A DNA stretch of 64,000 bases, taken from Pseudomonas prosekii (GTDB lineage Bacteria > Pseudomonadota > Gammaproteobacteria > Pseudomonadales > Pseudomonadaceae). The stretch covers positions 5,961,501 through 6,025,500 of the forward strand of contig NZ_LT629762.1 in NCBI RefSeq assembly GCF_900105155.1, read 5' to 3'. Made by a program: the position numbers and the translations under genes. Under the pieces are notes generated by a model. It did no database searches, was not told the DNA's origin, and saw only the letters and a list, made by a program, of their open reading frames with translations. Of the stretch, positions 34,357-42,493 are shown piece after piece; positions within the stretch are counted from its first letter, which is position 1; the number at the start of each line of letters is the position of its first letter.

Positions 34357-34630
34357 GAGTTACTAACTTACTTTGAATTCGTCGATAACCGCGTTGCCAT
34401 CGACGCGACCGTAGCCACTGATCTTGATGTCGGGTGGCAACTTGCGTGGCGTCACCACCCTTCCCTCCTGCTACGGCAGTCCTGAAGCACGAACGGCCGC
34501 AAGCTTCGATGCTCTCGCGTTATGACCTCCCGGTTGCAGTTGGAAGTCAAAAGACATTTCAGAGCCATACCCGGACGGTACGATACTGCGAACACGATAT
34601 AGGCCTGTTTAAAGTCGAAAAATTTGACGC

Positions 34631-34921
34631 CTAACGATCGTCTTCATGGATCGATGAAGGATGGCGGCAGAGCCCGGTCACTTCGATATCCATGTACGGG
34701 AACAGCGGCAATTGCATGAGCGTGTCATGCAAAGCCTCAACGCTTTCGACGTCAAAAACACTGAAGTTGGCGTAGTGACCAGCGATACGCCAGAGGTGCC
34801 GCCATTTGCCTTCACTCTGTAAACGCTGCGCCAGTTCCTTTTCGTCGGCTTTCAAACGCGCGGCTTTCTGTGGGTCCATGTCGACGGGAAGCTTCACCGT
34901 CATTTTTACGTGGAAGAGCAT
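34631..34921 (-). CDS. catC: muconolactone delta-isomerase
   Basis: A 96-residue protein, exactly the family length. It converts (+)-muconolactone to beta-ketoadipate enol-lactone in the catechol branch of the beta-ketoadipate pathway. The sequence 'MLFHVKMTVKLPVDMDPQKA' through 'LPLFPYMDIEVTGLCRHPSS' is nearly that of Pseudomonas putida CatC. The second of two possible ATGs is used because AGGAG lies nine bases upstream of it. It is 25 bp after catB in the same operon. catA is not found downstream. Confidence 0.96.
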   Translation of the reverse strand: MLFHVKMTVKLPVDMDPQKAARLKADEKELAQRLQSEGKWRHLWRIAGHYANFSVFDVESVEALHDTLMQLPLFPYMDIEVTGLCRHPSSIHEDDR

Positions 34922-34946
34922 CTTTCTCATCTCCTGACAACAAGGT

Positions 34947-36068
34947 TTAGCGGCGACGGAAGCGGGCCAGCCGTTCTTCGTCGAGGGTCAGTCCCAGGCC
35001 TGGTGTAGCCGGAACATGCAAGTGGAAGTCGCGGTAGACCGGTGCTTCGGTGACGATTTCTTCGGTCAGCAGCAGCGGCCCGAACAGTTCGGTTTGCCAC
35101 TGCAATTGCTCAAGCGTGATGAAGGCATGGGCCGATGCCAGCGTGCCGACGGTGCCCTCCAGCATCGTGCCGCCATACAGCGCAATGCCGGCCGCCTGTG
35201 CGATATGGGCGGTGCGCAGGACAGCGCGAGGTCCACCGTTTTTGGCGATCTTGAGGGCGAAAATACTCGCCGCGCCATCGGCGGCGAGACTGAATGCGTC
35301 CTCGACACATTCAATGGATTCGTCAGCCATAATGGGCGCCGGGCTGCGCTGGTTGAGGCGGATCTGCCCGCCGCGATTGATCCGGGAGATAGGTTGCTCG
35401 ATCAGATCAATGCCGTTTTCGCCGAGGATTTGGCACCCTTTGATCGCCTGAGATTCGCTCCAGTACTGGTTGACGTCGACCCGCACGCTCGCGCGGTCGC
35501 CGAGGGCTTTCTTGATCGCGACCACATGAGCAAGATCGCGCTCCAGCACGTTGGCGCCGATCTTCAGTTTGAAGATGCGGTGACGACGCAGTTCGAGCAT
35601 GTGCTCGGCTTCCTGAATGTCTTTGGCCGTGTCACCACTGGCCAGCGTCCAGGCCACTTCAAGTGCGTCGCGCACGCGCCCACCCAAAAGTTCGCTGACA
35701 GGCAAACCCAGGCGCTTGCCTTGAGCATCCAGCAGCGCCGTTTCCACGGCTGAGCGGGCAAACGTGTTGCCTTTGATGGCCTTGTCCAGACGCTGCATGG
35801 CGGCATTGATGTTTTCGGCATTCTGGCCAATCAACAACGGAGCAAAGTAGCTGTCGAGGTTGGTCTTGATGCTCTCCGGACTTTCATTGCCGTAAGCCAG
35901 CCCACCGATAGTCGTCGCTTCGCCAATGCCCTCAATACCATCACTGCAAAGCAGGCGAAGAATGACCAGGGTTTGCCCCTGCATGGTATGCATGGCCAAC
36001 TTGTGCGGGCGAATGGTGGGCAAGTCGACGATGATCGTCTCTAGGCGCTCGATCCGGGCTGCTGTCAT
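34947..36068 (-). CDS. catB: muconate cycloisomerase 1
   Basis: A 373-residue enolase-superfamily enzyme that converts cis,cis-muconate to muconolactone. 'IIVDLPTIRPHKLAMHTMQG' at the start, the catalytic Lys motif 'FKLKIGA', 'VRVDVNQYW' and 'IMADESIE' metal ligands, and the 'FALKIAKNGGP' second lysine are all present. The start at 36068 gives the same length as known CatB; the upstream Met residues add an unmatched tail. Upstream there is a LysR-type box but no catR gene. Confidence 0.96.
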   Translation of the reverse strand: MTAARIERLETIIVDLPTIRPHKLAMHTMQGQTLVILRLLCSDGIEGIGEATTIGGLAYGNESPESIKTNLDSYFAPLLIGQNAENINAAMQRLDKAIKGNTFARSAVETALLDAQGKRLGLPVSELLGGRVRDALEVAWTLASGDTAKDIQEAEHMLELRRHRIFKLKIGANVLERDLAHVVAIKKALGDRASVRVDVNQYWSESQAIKGCQILGENGIDLIEQPISRINRGGQIRLNQRSPAPIMADESIECVEDAFSLAADGAASIFALKIAKNGGPRAVLRTAHIAQAAGIALYGGTMLEGTVGTLASAHAFITLEQLQWQTELFGPLLLTEEIVTEAPVYRDFHLHVPATPGLGLTLDEERLARFRRR

Positions 36069-36119
36069 TTCAGGTTCCATTGTGCGGAGTTTCAGGCGTG
36101 GGTCGTGATGCCTATGCAT

Positions 36120-36419
36120 CGATACCCAGGGAATCTTGTTTGATGTAACTTAGAATCCGCGCAACGCATCCACTGCGTCCAATATCGATTTTGTCTCTTT
36201 CCATACTCAACAGGTATCGTGACGCGCAGATAGATCCGCCGTTTTCAGGCGTTGGCTGAAACACTCAATTTCAGCCAGACAGCCAGGCGCCTGAATACCG
36301 CCCCGCCGCCGCTTGGCCGGCAGATTCAGTAGATCAAGGAGTTTCCAGGTACAGCGCTGCTGGAGCGCGCTCGCTTGGTGCGGCTGCCTGAACTTGGTCG
36401 AGCATTGCGCCGCGCCCCT
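36120..36419. other. catB upstream region without catR
   Basis: No gene in this divergent space, where Pseudomonas usually carries catR. It holds the candidate LysR box at 36203-36217 and a GC-rich segment before the GNAT/C39 gene stop. Confidence 0.55.
36203..36217. promoter_or_regulatory. candidate CatR/LysR recognition site for catB
   Basis: ATAC-N7-GTAT, the T-N11-A palindrome class used by CatR-type LysR regulators, 135 bp upstream of the catB start. CatR itself would have to be encoded elsewhere. Assignment is by motif class and position. Confidence 0.4.
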
Positions 36420-37514
36420 TCAACCGCCCCGCAGCATGACCGCAGCCCTGACACGGCGAGAGCCGAAAGTGCTCATACGCGTGAACTCTTCGTGACTCAC
36501 TGGCAGGTGTTGGCAATCGATGCTCTTGTGCTGTCGGCTGTGATCCACATCCGGATCGTGCAGGTACACGAACTCCTCGTCGCAACCGGTGATCAGTACC
36601 CAATGCGGCGCTTTGAGACGGGTGAATCGGTAACTGCTGATCAGTATCACGGGTTTGAATCCAGCCTCAAGCGCTGCGCAGATGTCGAAATTGGACGTTC
36701 GCTCGGTGATGACGCCCGCTTGCTCCAGATCCTCTGCGAAGTGCTCTTCCACCAGTTTCATGATGGCTTTTTTCTCCGGACGGCGGACACCGTCGAGAAA
36801 CAGCGAGCCCAATTGGCTAACCAAAAGGCGTACTTCAAAACCGCGCCGACAGGCCGCCAGTGCCAGGCCTTGAGGGCTGCAGCCACCGTGTCCTGCAGTC
36901 ATGAAAACCGTAGTCGCCTCGCGCCAAAGCTGAATTTCTTCCTTGCGGCTCATCGGTCGGCTGGTGTCGATGGCCGCCATCGCCATCAGCAAACAGGCAG
37001 CCCCGCAGGTGAATTCGGTGGTTTGTTGATAATAGGGAACCTGGCGGGTCGGCGGCGGAGCGTCACGCAGGATTCGCTTTTCGTAGCGCAGCGCTTCGGC
37101 ATGGTCTTCGTAGTAGTCCTCCACCACCGCGAAGCGCTGGTACCCGTTGGCCTCATACAGGCTAATGGCTGCCGGATTATCGACTCTTACCTCCAGCCGC
37201 AACCAAGCGCAATTGCGCGAGAGCGCACGCGTTTGTGCCTCTTCCAGCAGCCTCTGGCCCAGACGATGGCCTCGCCACGCATGGCTGACAGCGATGGAAT
37301 AGAGGCGCGCGAGCGAGGTGCCGCGATGAAACAGCAGCAAGGCATATCCGGCTAATTGCCCTTGGTGCTCGGCGACGATCAAACAGCTATTGGCACGGCT
37401 GATCATCCAGTGAAAATTGCGCTGGCTCAGCCGGTCGAGCGTGAAACATTGCTGCTCCAACGCCACCAATTGATCGACATCGTCCAGCACTGCAACGCGA
37501 AAGTTAAAAAGCAT
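36420..37514 (-). CDS. GNAT acetyltransferase fused to C39-like peptidase domain
   Basis: A 364-residue two-domain protein. Residues 1-150 are a GNAT N-acetyltransferase ('LYSIAVSHAWRGHRLGQRLL' is the acetyl-CoA motif A; 'NPAAISLYEANGYQRF' motif B). Residues 155-350 look like a C39-type papain-fold peptidase: 'TEFTCGAACLLMAMAA' with Cys170, 'APHWVLITG' with His304 and 'VYLHDPD' with Asp320 form a plausible catalytic triad. It has no transporter domain, unlike C39 domains of bacteriocin exporters. It is divergent from a RimK-type ligase. Acylation plus peptide cleavage in one chain suggests peptide modification or immunity, but the substrate is unknown. Confidence 0.82.
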   Translation of the reverse strand: MLFNFRVAVLDDVDQLVALEQQCFTLDRLSQRNFHWMISRANSCLIVAEHQGQLAGYALLLFHRGTSLARLYSIAVSHAWRGHRLGQRLLEEAQTRALSRNCAWLRLEVRVDNPAAISLYEANGYQRFAVVEDYYEDHAEALRYEKRILRDAPPPTRQVPYYQQTTEFTCGAACLLMAMAAIDTSRPMSRKEEIQLWREATTVFMTAGHGGCSPQGLALAACRRGFEVRLLVSQLGSLFLDGVRRPEKKAIMKLVEEHFAEDLEQAGVITERTSNFDICAALEAGFKPVILISSYRFTRLKAPHWVLITGCDEEFVYLHDPDVDHSRQHKSIDCQHLPVSHEEFTRMSTFGSRRVRAAVMLRGG

Positions 37515-37608
37515 GGTGACACCGTAATGTTTGAGTAACGAACCGGGACAGACTCAGACGTCCGTGATTTATTGAAGCGGCGTGTTCTTCAATAGGGATC
37601 GATTACTC

Positions 37609-39189
37609 ATGTCAGCGGTGCAACCCAACGTGAACGAAGTATTGGACAAATCGGAACGTTCCACAATATCCCTCGTAGAGGAACCTCCCAGCACGGGGCG
37701 CTTGAGCAGCCAGCTGCTGATCCTCGTCGAACGCAAGGAAGACTGGGCCAGCTACCTGCCTAGCGAAAGCTTGATGCTGGCCCAGGATTACCTTGAGCAC
37801 AGCGACGATTTCGCCGGTCGCACACAGGTCATCAACCTGTGCCGCAACTACAAATATCTCGGCCAAGGCTACTACTGCTCTTTGCTGGCCGAAGCCCGCG
37901 GGCACAAAGTGTTGCCGTCCGTGCGCATCATCAGCGAGCTGTCGCGCAAGGCGCTTTATGGGGTCGGTCTGGATGATCTGGAGCGCACCCTCGAGCGTGC
38001 GTTGGCCAACCATCCTTATGGCAATACCGAAGCTTTTACCCTGTCATTGTATTTCGGCAAAGCCACCATCGATTCACTGCAAGAGATTGGCCGGCAGCTC
38101 TTCGAGGCGTTCCCCTGCCCTATCCTGCTGGTCGAATTTCGCCGTGGCGAGACGTGGCAAATCGCTGGAATCAAACCGGGCGCACTGCACAAACTTCGTG
38201 ATGATCAACAGCATGTTTTCGCCAACGCTCTGGACGCCTTCAACCGCCGCACGTGGCGTCAACCGGCGTCCAAACGCATGGCTCGATATGACTTGGCGAT
38301 ATTGCAAGATCCCGACGAGGCGCTGCCACCGTCGAACGCGTTGGCGCTGGAGCGATTTGTTGAAACCGGCAAGCAGCTTGGCATCGACGTCGAGCTGATC
38401 GAGAAAAAAGATTATGCGCGTCTGGCTGAATTCGACGCTTTGTTCATTCGCGAAACCACCCGCGTAGACGACCATACCTACCGTTTTGCCAAAAGAGCCG
38501 AGAGCGAAGGTCTGGTGGTCATCGATGATCCATCTTCCATCCTGCGTTGCACCAACAAGGTGTACCTGACAGACCTGCTCAAGCGCCGCGGTCTGGGCAT
38601 GCCAGCCACGGAAATCCTCTACAAGGATCGACCTCAGGAACTGGAACAGGCAGGCCGTCGTCTGGGCTTTCCTCTGGTACTGAAAATCCCCGACGGCTGC
38701 TTCTCGCGTGGCGTGGTAAAAGTCGCCGATGCGCAGGCGCTGGCTTCGGCAGCGCAGCAATTGTTCGAGCATTCGGTGCTGCTGCTCGCTCAAGAATATT
38801 GCTACACAGAGTACGACTGGCGCGTCGGCGTACTGAACGGCGAAGCCCTATTTGCCTGCCAATACTTCATGTCCAAAGGGCATTGGCAAATTTACAACCA
38901 CAAAGCCGTACCCGGCGAAATCAACGGTTTGTGCAAGGCCGTCCCGGTAGAACAAGCGCCACCGGAGGTTGTGCAACTGGCGGTGGACACGGCGCGATTG
39001 ATCGGCAATGGCCTTTACGGCGTCGACCTCAAGCAGGCCGGAGGCCGCGTGTTGGTGATTGAAGTCAATGACAACCCCAACCTCGACGCGGGAACCGAAG
39101 ACGGAGTATTGGGCGATGAACTGTATCGGCGTGTGCTTCAGGCATTCATCCAGAGGCTGGAGCTCAAACATCGCGGCCAGGCGTGGTAG
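37609..39189 (+). CDS. RimK-family ATP-grasp ligase with N-terminal extension
   Basis: A 526-residue protein. The first 220 or so residues form an N-terminal region typical of the long 'RimK family protein' group. Residues 225-520 hold the RimK pre-ATP-grasp and ATP-grasp domains, with 'FPLVLKIPDGCFSRGVVKV' (glycine-rich ATP loop) and 'VIEVNDNPNLDAG' (Mg ligands). RimK relatives add amino acids (Glu and others) to protein tails or small acceptors using ATP. ATG 37609 has AGGGA about ten bases upstream. It is divergent from the GNAT/C39 protein and next to a CorA-like gene. Confidence 0.87.
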   Translation: MSAVQPNVNEVLDKSERSTISLVEEPPSTGRLSSQLLILVERKEDWASYLPSESLMLAQDYLEHSDDFAGRTQVINLCRNYKYLGQGYYCSLLAEARGHKVLPSVRIISELSRKALYGVGLDDLERTLERALANHPYGNTEAFTLSLYFGKATIDSLQEIGRQLFEAFPCPILLVEFRRGETWQIAGIKPGALHKLRDDQQHVFANALDAFNRRTWRQPASKRMARYDLAILQDPDEALPPSNALALERFVETGKQLGIDVELIEKKDYARLAEFDALFIRETTRVDDHTYRFAKRAESEGLVVIDDPSSILRCTNKVYLTDLLKRRGLGMPATEILYKDRPQELEQAGRRLGFPLVLKIPDGCFSRGVVKVADAQALASAAQQLFEHSVLLLAQEYCYTEYDWRVGVLNGEALFACQYFMSKGHWQIYNHKAVPGEINGLCKAVPVEQAPPEVVQLAVDTARLIGNGLYGVDLKQAGGRVLVIEVNDNPNLDAGTEDGVLGDELYRRVLQAFIQRLELKHRGQAW

Positions 39190-39192
39190 CCG

Positions 39193-40104
39193 ATGATCGA
39201 AGGCTACTGCATTCAGCAAGGCATCCTGTGCCAGGCACCGGGCGATCAGGCCAGCGTCTGGCTGTGCGTTGCACCCGATGCCAGCGAGCAATCGTTCCTG
39301 CGGGAACGATTGGGTGTCGGCGATCAGGCATTGGAGTCGTCCCTGGACCCGGACGAAGTCGCGCGAATCGAAATCAAGCCAGATCATCTGTTCCTGATCT
39401 GGAAGCGCCCGGAAAGTTTCGATGGCCGGGCGTTCAACGTATCGTCCTTCGGTGTGGTGCTGAGCGAGCAGCGACTGGTGGTGATTTGCGCGAGCAACTC
39501 GCTCCTCGAAGGTCTGGAAAGCGGCTCAGCGCTGAGCGGGCCATTGGACGTGCTGATGGCGCTATTGGCTGAAAGCGTCCACCACTATCTGGGCCACTTG
39601 CGCGTTGTCAAACAGGTGGCGCGCGAAGTGCAGCAGCAGTTCAACCGCGCCATGGATAACCAGCAACTGGTGCAGATGTACAACTTGAGCGAAAGCCTCG
39701 TGTACTACGTGAACGCCATTCAGAGTAACGGCGCAGTGCTCGCCCTGCTGCGCAGCCATGGCCAGCGCCACGGTTTCTCCCCGAGCCAGGTGGACTCGCT
39801 CAACGACCTGATCATCGAGAACGAGCAAAGCTACCAACAGGCGAAAATCCACGCCAAGGTCTTCGCCAACCTCATCGAAGCGCGTGGCAATTTGGCCAAC
39901 AACGGTATGAACCTGGCGCTGCGCAATCTGACCCTGATCAACGTGGTGTTCCTGCCACTCAACCTGATCGCCAGCATTGGCGGCATGTCCGAGTTCAGCA
40001 TGATGACCAGCGCGTTTCCGTGGTGGGTTTCGTTCCCGATGCTGCTGGTCTGCATGGCCCTGCTCGGCGGCGGCATGGCCGCAGCCTTAAGGCGGATGGC
40101 CTGA
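39193..40104 (+). CDS. CorA-like divalent cation transport family protein with GMS instead of GMN
   Basis: A 303-residue protein with the CorA/ZntB plan: soluble N-terminal domain, long coiled stalk helix (about 120-245), two C-terminal transmembrane helices (about 247-263 and 277-297). The loop that carries the universally conserved GMN filter in Mg2+ channels here reads 'IGGMSEFSMM' (Gly264-Met265-Ser266). Ion selectivity or even transport is therefore uncertain. The start lies three bases after the RimK stop, so it is in the same operon. Confidence 0.8.
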   Translation: MIEGYCIQQGILCQAPGDQASVWLCVAPDASEQSFLRERLGVGDQALESSLDPDEVARIEIKPDHLFLIWKRPESFDGRAFNVSSFGVVLSEQRLVVICASNSLLEGLESGSALSGPLDVLMALLAESVHHYLGHLRVVKQVAREVQQQFNRAMDNQQLVQMYNLSESLVYYVNAIQSNGAVLALLRSHGQRHGFSPSQVDSLNDLIIENEQSYQQAKIHAKVFANLIEARGNLANNGMNLALRNLTLINVVFLPLNLIASIGGMSEFSMMTSAFPWWVSFPMLLVCMALLGGGMAAALRRMA

Positions 40105-40263
40105 ATCGAGGCCTGAAATAACGGCATGGCTCAGTTCTTCGGCAGGACTTCACCAATTCGCTGGATGGCGTGGAAACTGACAAGTGCGCCGCAACAGCAA
40201 TCTGGCGTAACTTACCAACACCACACGCCCGCCCAGGAACTACCACCAAGGAACATCCACCCC

Positions 40264-41415
40264 ATGCAGCCTCAACCCTTCAGGATTGCCATCGCCGAAG
40301 ACGCCATCACCGACTTGCACAATCGGCTGAACCGCACCCGCTGGCTGACCGGGATCGAAGGCCAAGGCTGGAGCGAAGGCACTGACCTGGCGTTTCTCCA
40401 ATCGCTGATCACTTACTGGACCGACACCTTCGACTGGCGCACGCAAGAATCGCAACTCAACCAACTCCCGCACTACCTCGCCCAAGTCCATGAGCAAACC
40501 GTGCATTTCATCCACCAACCGGGCACCGGCCCCGCGCCAATTCCGCTGATTCTCACCCACGGCTGGCCGGGTTCTTTTGTCGAGATGCAGCGCCTTATCC
40601 CACTGCTCGCCGACCCGGCCAGCCATGGCGGCGATGCGGCTGATGCCTTTGACGTGGTGGTGCCGTCGCTGCCGGGGTACGCCTTCTCCCCTGCTCCGCA
40701 GCACAAAGGCGTCGGGCCGTATGAGGTCGCCGGGCTATGGGCGGCGCTGATGCAGGGTTTGGGTTATGCGCGATTTGGCGCGCAGGGCGGCGACCTGGGA
40801 GCCGGCGTCTCGACGTGGCTGGGCCGGCGTTTTCCCGATCGGGTCAGCGGCATTCATCTGAACTATGTACCCGGCTCCTATCGTCCGCCGCTTGGTCCTG
40901 ATCAACCGCCGATTACTGCAGACGAACAAGCCTTTCTCGACCGCTCGGCGACGTTCGCTGATGCCGAAGGTGCTTACGCCAGGCTGCACGGGACCAAACC
41001 GCAATCGCTGGCCATCGGTCTCAACGATTCGCCGGCCGGACTGGCGGCGTGGCTGGTCGAGAAATTCCAGGCGTGGACCGACTGTTCCGGCGACCTGCAA
41101 CACGCCATCAATCTCGACGCGTTGCTGACCAACATCAGCGTTTATTGGTTCACCGGCAGCATCGGTTCGTCGCTGCGCCCGTATGTCGAAGGTCGAAACC
41201 GGCCGCTGACATTTGCCGCCGGGGAACGCGTGCAGCCACCGATTGGTGTTGCGCTGTTTCCCGCCGAGCTGCCAATGCCGCCGCGCAGTTGGGTCGAGCG
41301 CTGCTTCGATGTGCAACGCTGGACGACGATGCCCAAGGGCGGCCATTTCGCTGCGATGGAACAACCGCAGCTACTTGCCGAAGACATCCGCGCGTTCTTT
41401 CGCCCGTTACGCTGA
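40264..41415 (+). CDS. epoxide hydrolase (alpha/beta hydrolase, EHN domain)
   Basis: A 383-residue protein that hydrolyses epoxides to diols. An N-terminal EHN cap ('FRIAIAEDAITDLHNRLNRT') precedes the alpha/beta core with 'LTHGWPGSFVEM' (oxyanion hole), the nucleophile Asp in 'GAQGGDLGAGVS', and the catalytic His in 'PKGGHFAAMEQP'. The length fits microsomal-type bacterial epoxide hydrolases. The ATG at 40264 is used because the conserved EHN starts there. It converges on an AraC-type regulator, with stops six bases apart. Confidence 0.92.
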   Translation: MQPQPFRIAIAEDAITDLHNRLNRTRWLTGIEGQGWSEGTDLAFLQSLITYWTDTFDWRTQESQLNQLPHYLAQVHEQTVHFIHQPGTGPAPIPLILTHGWPGSFVEMQRLIPLLADPASHGGDAADAFDVVVPSLPGYAFSPAPQHKGVGPYEVAGLWAALMQGLGYARFGAQGGDLGAGVSTWLGRRFPDRVSGIHLNYVPGSYRPPLGPDQPPITADEQAFLDRSATFADAEGAYARLHGTKPQSLAIGLNDSPAGLAAWLVEKFQAWTDCSGDLQHAINLDALLTNISVYWFTGSIGSSLRPYVEGRNRPLTFAAGERVQPPIGVALFPAELPMPPRSWVERCFDVQRWTTMPKGGHFAAMEQPQLLAEDIRAFFRPLR

Positions 41416-41420
41416 CGGAT

Positions 41421-42332
41421 TCAGTTAACTCGGCTGGCACGTCTCAGCGTTTCGCTCGGCAATTCCTTGAACAGCGCGTGGTAGCTGCTGGAAAACCGCC
41501 CCAAATGCCAGAACGACCAGTTCATCGCCACTTCGGCGACGGTCGTTTCCAGGGGGCTGCGGCTGAGCAATTCGCGATGCGCGCTATTCAGTCGGCGCAG
41601 GCGCAGCCAATGCGTCGGGGTCATGCCGGTAAACGCCTTGAACGCATGTTGCAACTGCCGCAACGGCACGCCGGCAACCTGCGAAAGCTCTAGCAGGTTA
41701 AGGGTTTCTTCCGGCGCATCGGCGGCCCATTCGCCGACGCGTTTCATGATCGAGCGCTCTTCGCTGCGCCGCTGTAAACCGCCGCGATCCAGACGCACAC
41801 ACGCGTTGTCGAGAATGTACAAACAGTCTTCCAGCAATTGCAGGGTCAGCGCTTCGCGGCTCGGCGGATCGAGTGTCTGGTTCAGCCGTGTCAGCGTTGC
41901 GCTGAGCCAGCGACTGAACAAGGCGTTTTGCTGACAATTGAGCGGCGACATGAACAAGCCTTCCAGCCGCGCGACACTCAAGCCATGGCGCTGGACAAAC
42001 GCCGGACCAAACACCACGGCGATCTCTTGATAGTTCTCCGGGGTGATCCAGATGTTGCGACTTTCACCATTCAACACGTACAGCGAGTTGTCGCTGCGAT
42101 CAAAACAGAACGCCAGTGAACCCTGTGGCGCGCTGAAATTCTGCTCGACCCGGGTGTTCATGTGTTCTTCGTAAATCTCTACGCCCTGCAAGTCCAGGTA
42201 ACGCACCAACCCGGCGAAATGCCCCGGTGACATCTGCTGGTAATGCTGGACCCAACCGGGTGTGGCGCGGATTTGTTCGGCGACATCGGCGGTGTTGAAC
42301 GCTTGGACCTGGAGCGGATTGCACACTGTCAT
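41421..42332 (-). CDS. AraC-family transcriptional regulator
   Basis: A 303-residue protein with an N-terminal sensory region and a C-terminal double helix-turn-helix (about 200-300: 'LELSQVAGVPLRQLQHAFKA', 'MNWSFWHLGRFSSSYHALF'). It is divergent from the glutamylpolyamine synthetase gene with 160 bp between them. It is a candidate activator of the polyamine operon, or of the convergent epoxide hydrolase. Confidence 0.9.
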   Translation of the reverse strand: MTVCNPLQVQAFNTADVAEQIRATPGWVQHYQQMSPGHFAGLVRYLDLQGVEIYEEHMNTRVEQNFSAPQGSLAFCFDRSDNSLYVLNGESRNIWITPENYQEIAVVFGPAFVQRHGLSVARLEGLFMSPLNCQQNALFSRWLSATLTRLNQTLDPPSREALTLQLLEDCLYILDNACVRLDRGGLQRRSEERSIMKRVGEWAADAPEETLNLLELSQVAGVPLRQLQHAFKAFTGMTPTHWLRLRRLNSAHRELLSRSPLETTVAEVAMNWSFWHLGRFSSSYHALFKELPSETLRRASRVN

Positions 42333-42493
42333 GGGAGACCTTACGCACTCGTTTGGTGCGTTTTGGTGCTGCTTAAAGTGGATAGATGGAACGTCAAGGC
42401 TCGCCCAAGATAGTCGTCAACGCGCTTCAGGGGAAGGGTCTGTCAGACGAAACCGCCCTCCCCGGCGTTACCCAAACCAACGACGAGGTCTTT

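Larger units (their letters stand above)
33671..34630. other. gene-poor chromosomal segment right of the prophages
   Basis: No gene of convincing length or composition on either strand. Frames are short and lack family-like sequence. A TetR-like inverted repeat (AACTAAA-N6-TTTAGTT, 34337-34356) and a short hydrophobic frame at 34056-34178 are the only features. catA would be expected here if the cat operon were complete, and is absent. Confidence 0.55.

Noticed and set aside
35016..35753. 245-codon frame opposite catB
   Set aside because: Antisense to a clear catB; such long shadows are common in GC-rich codon-biased DNA.
36375..37355. 326-codon plus-strand frame opposite the GNAT/C39 gene
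   Set aside because: Shadow of a gene with recognisable domains; no domain or ribosome site of its own.
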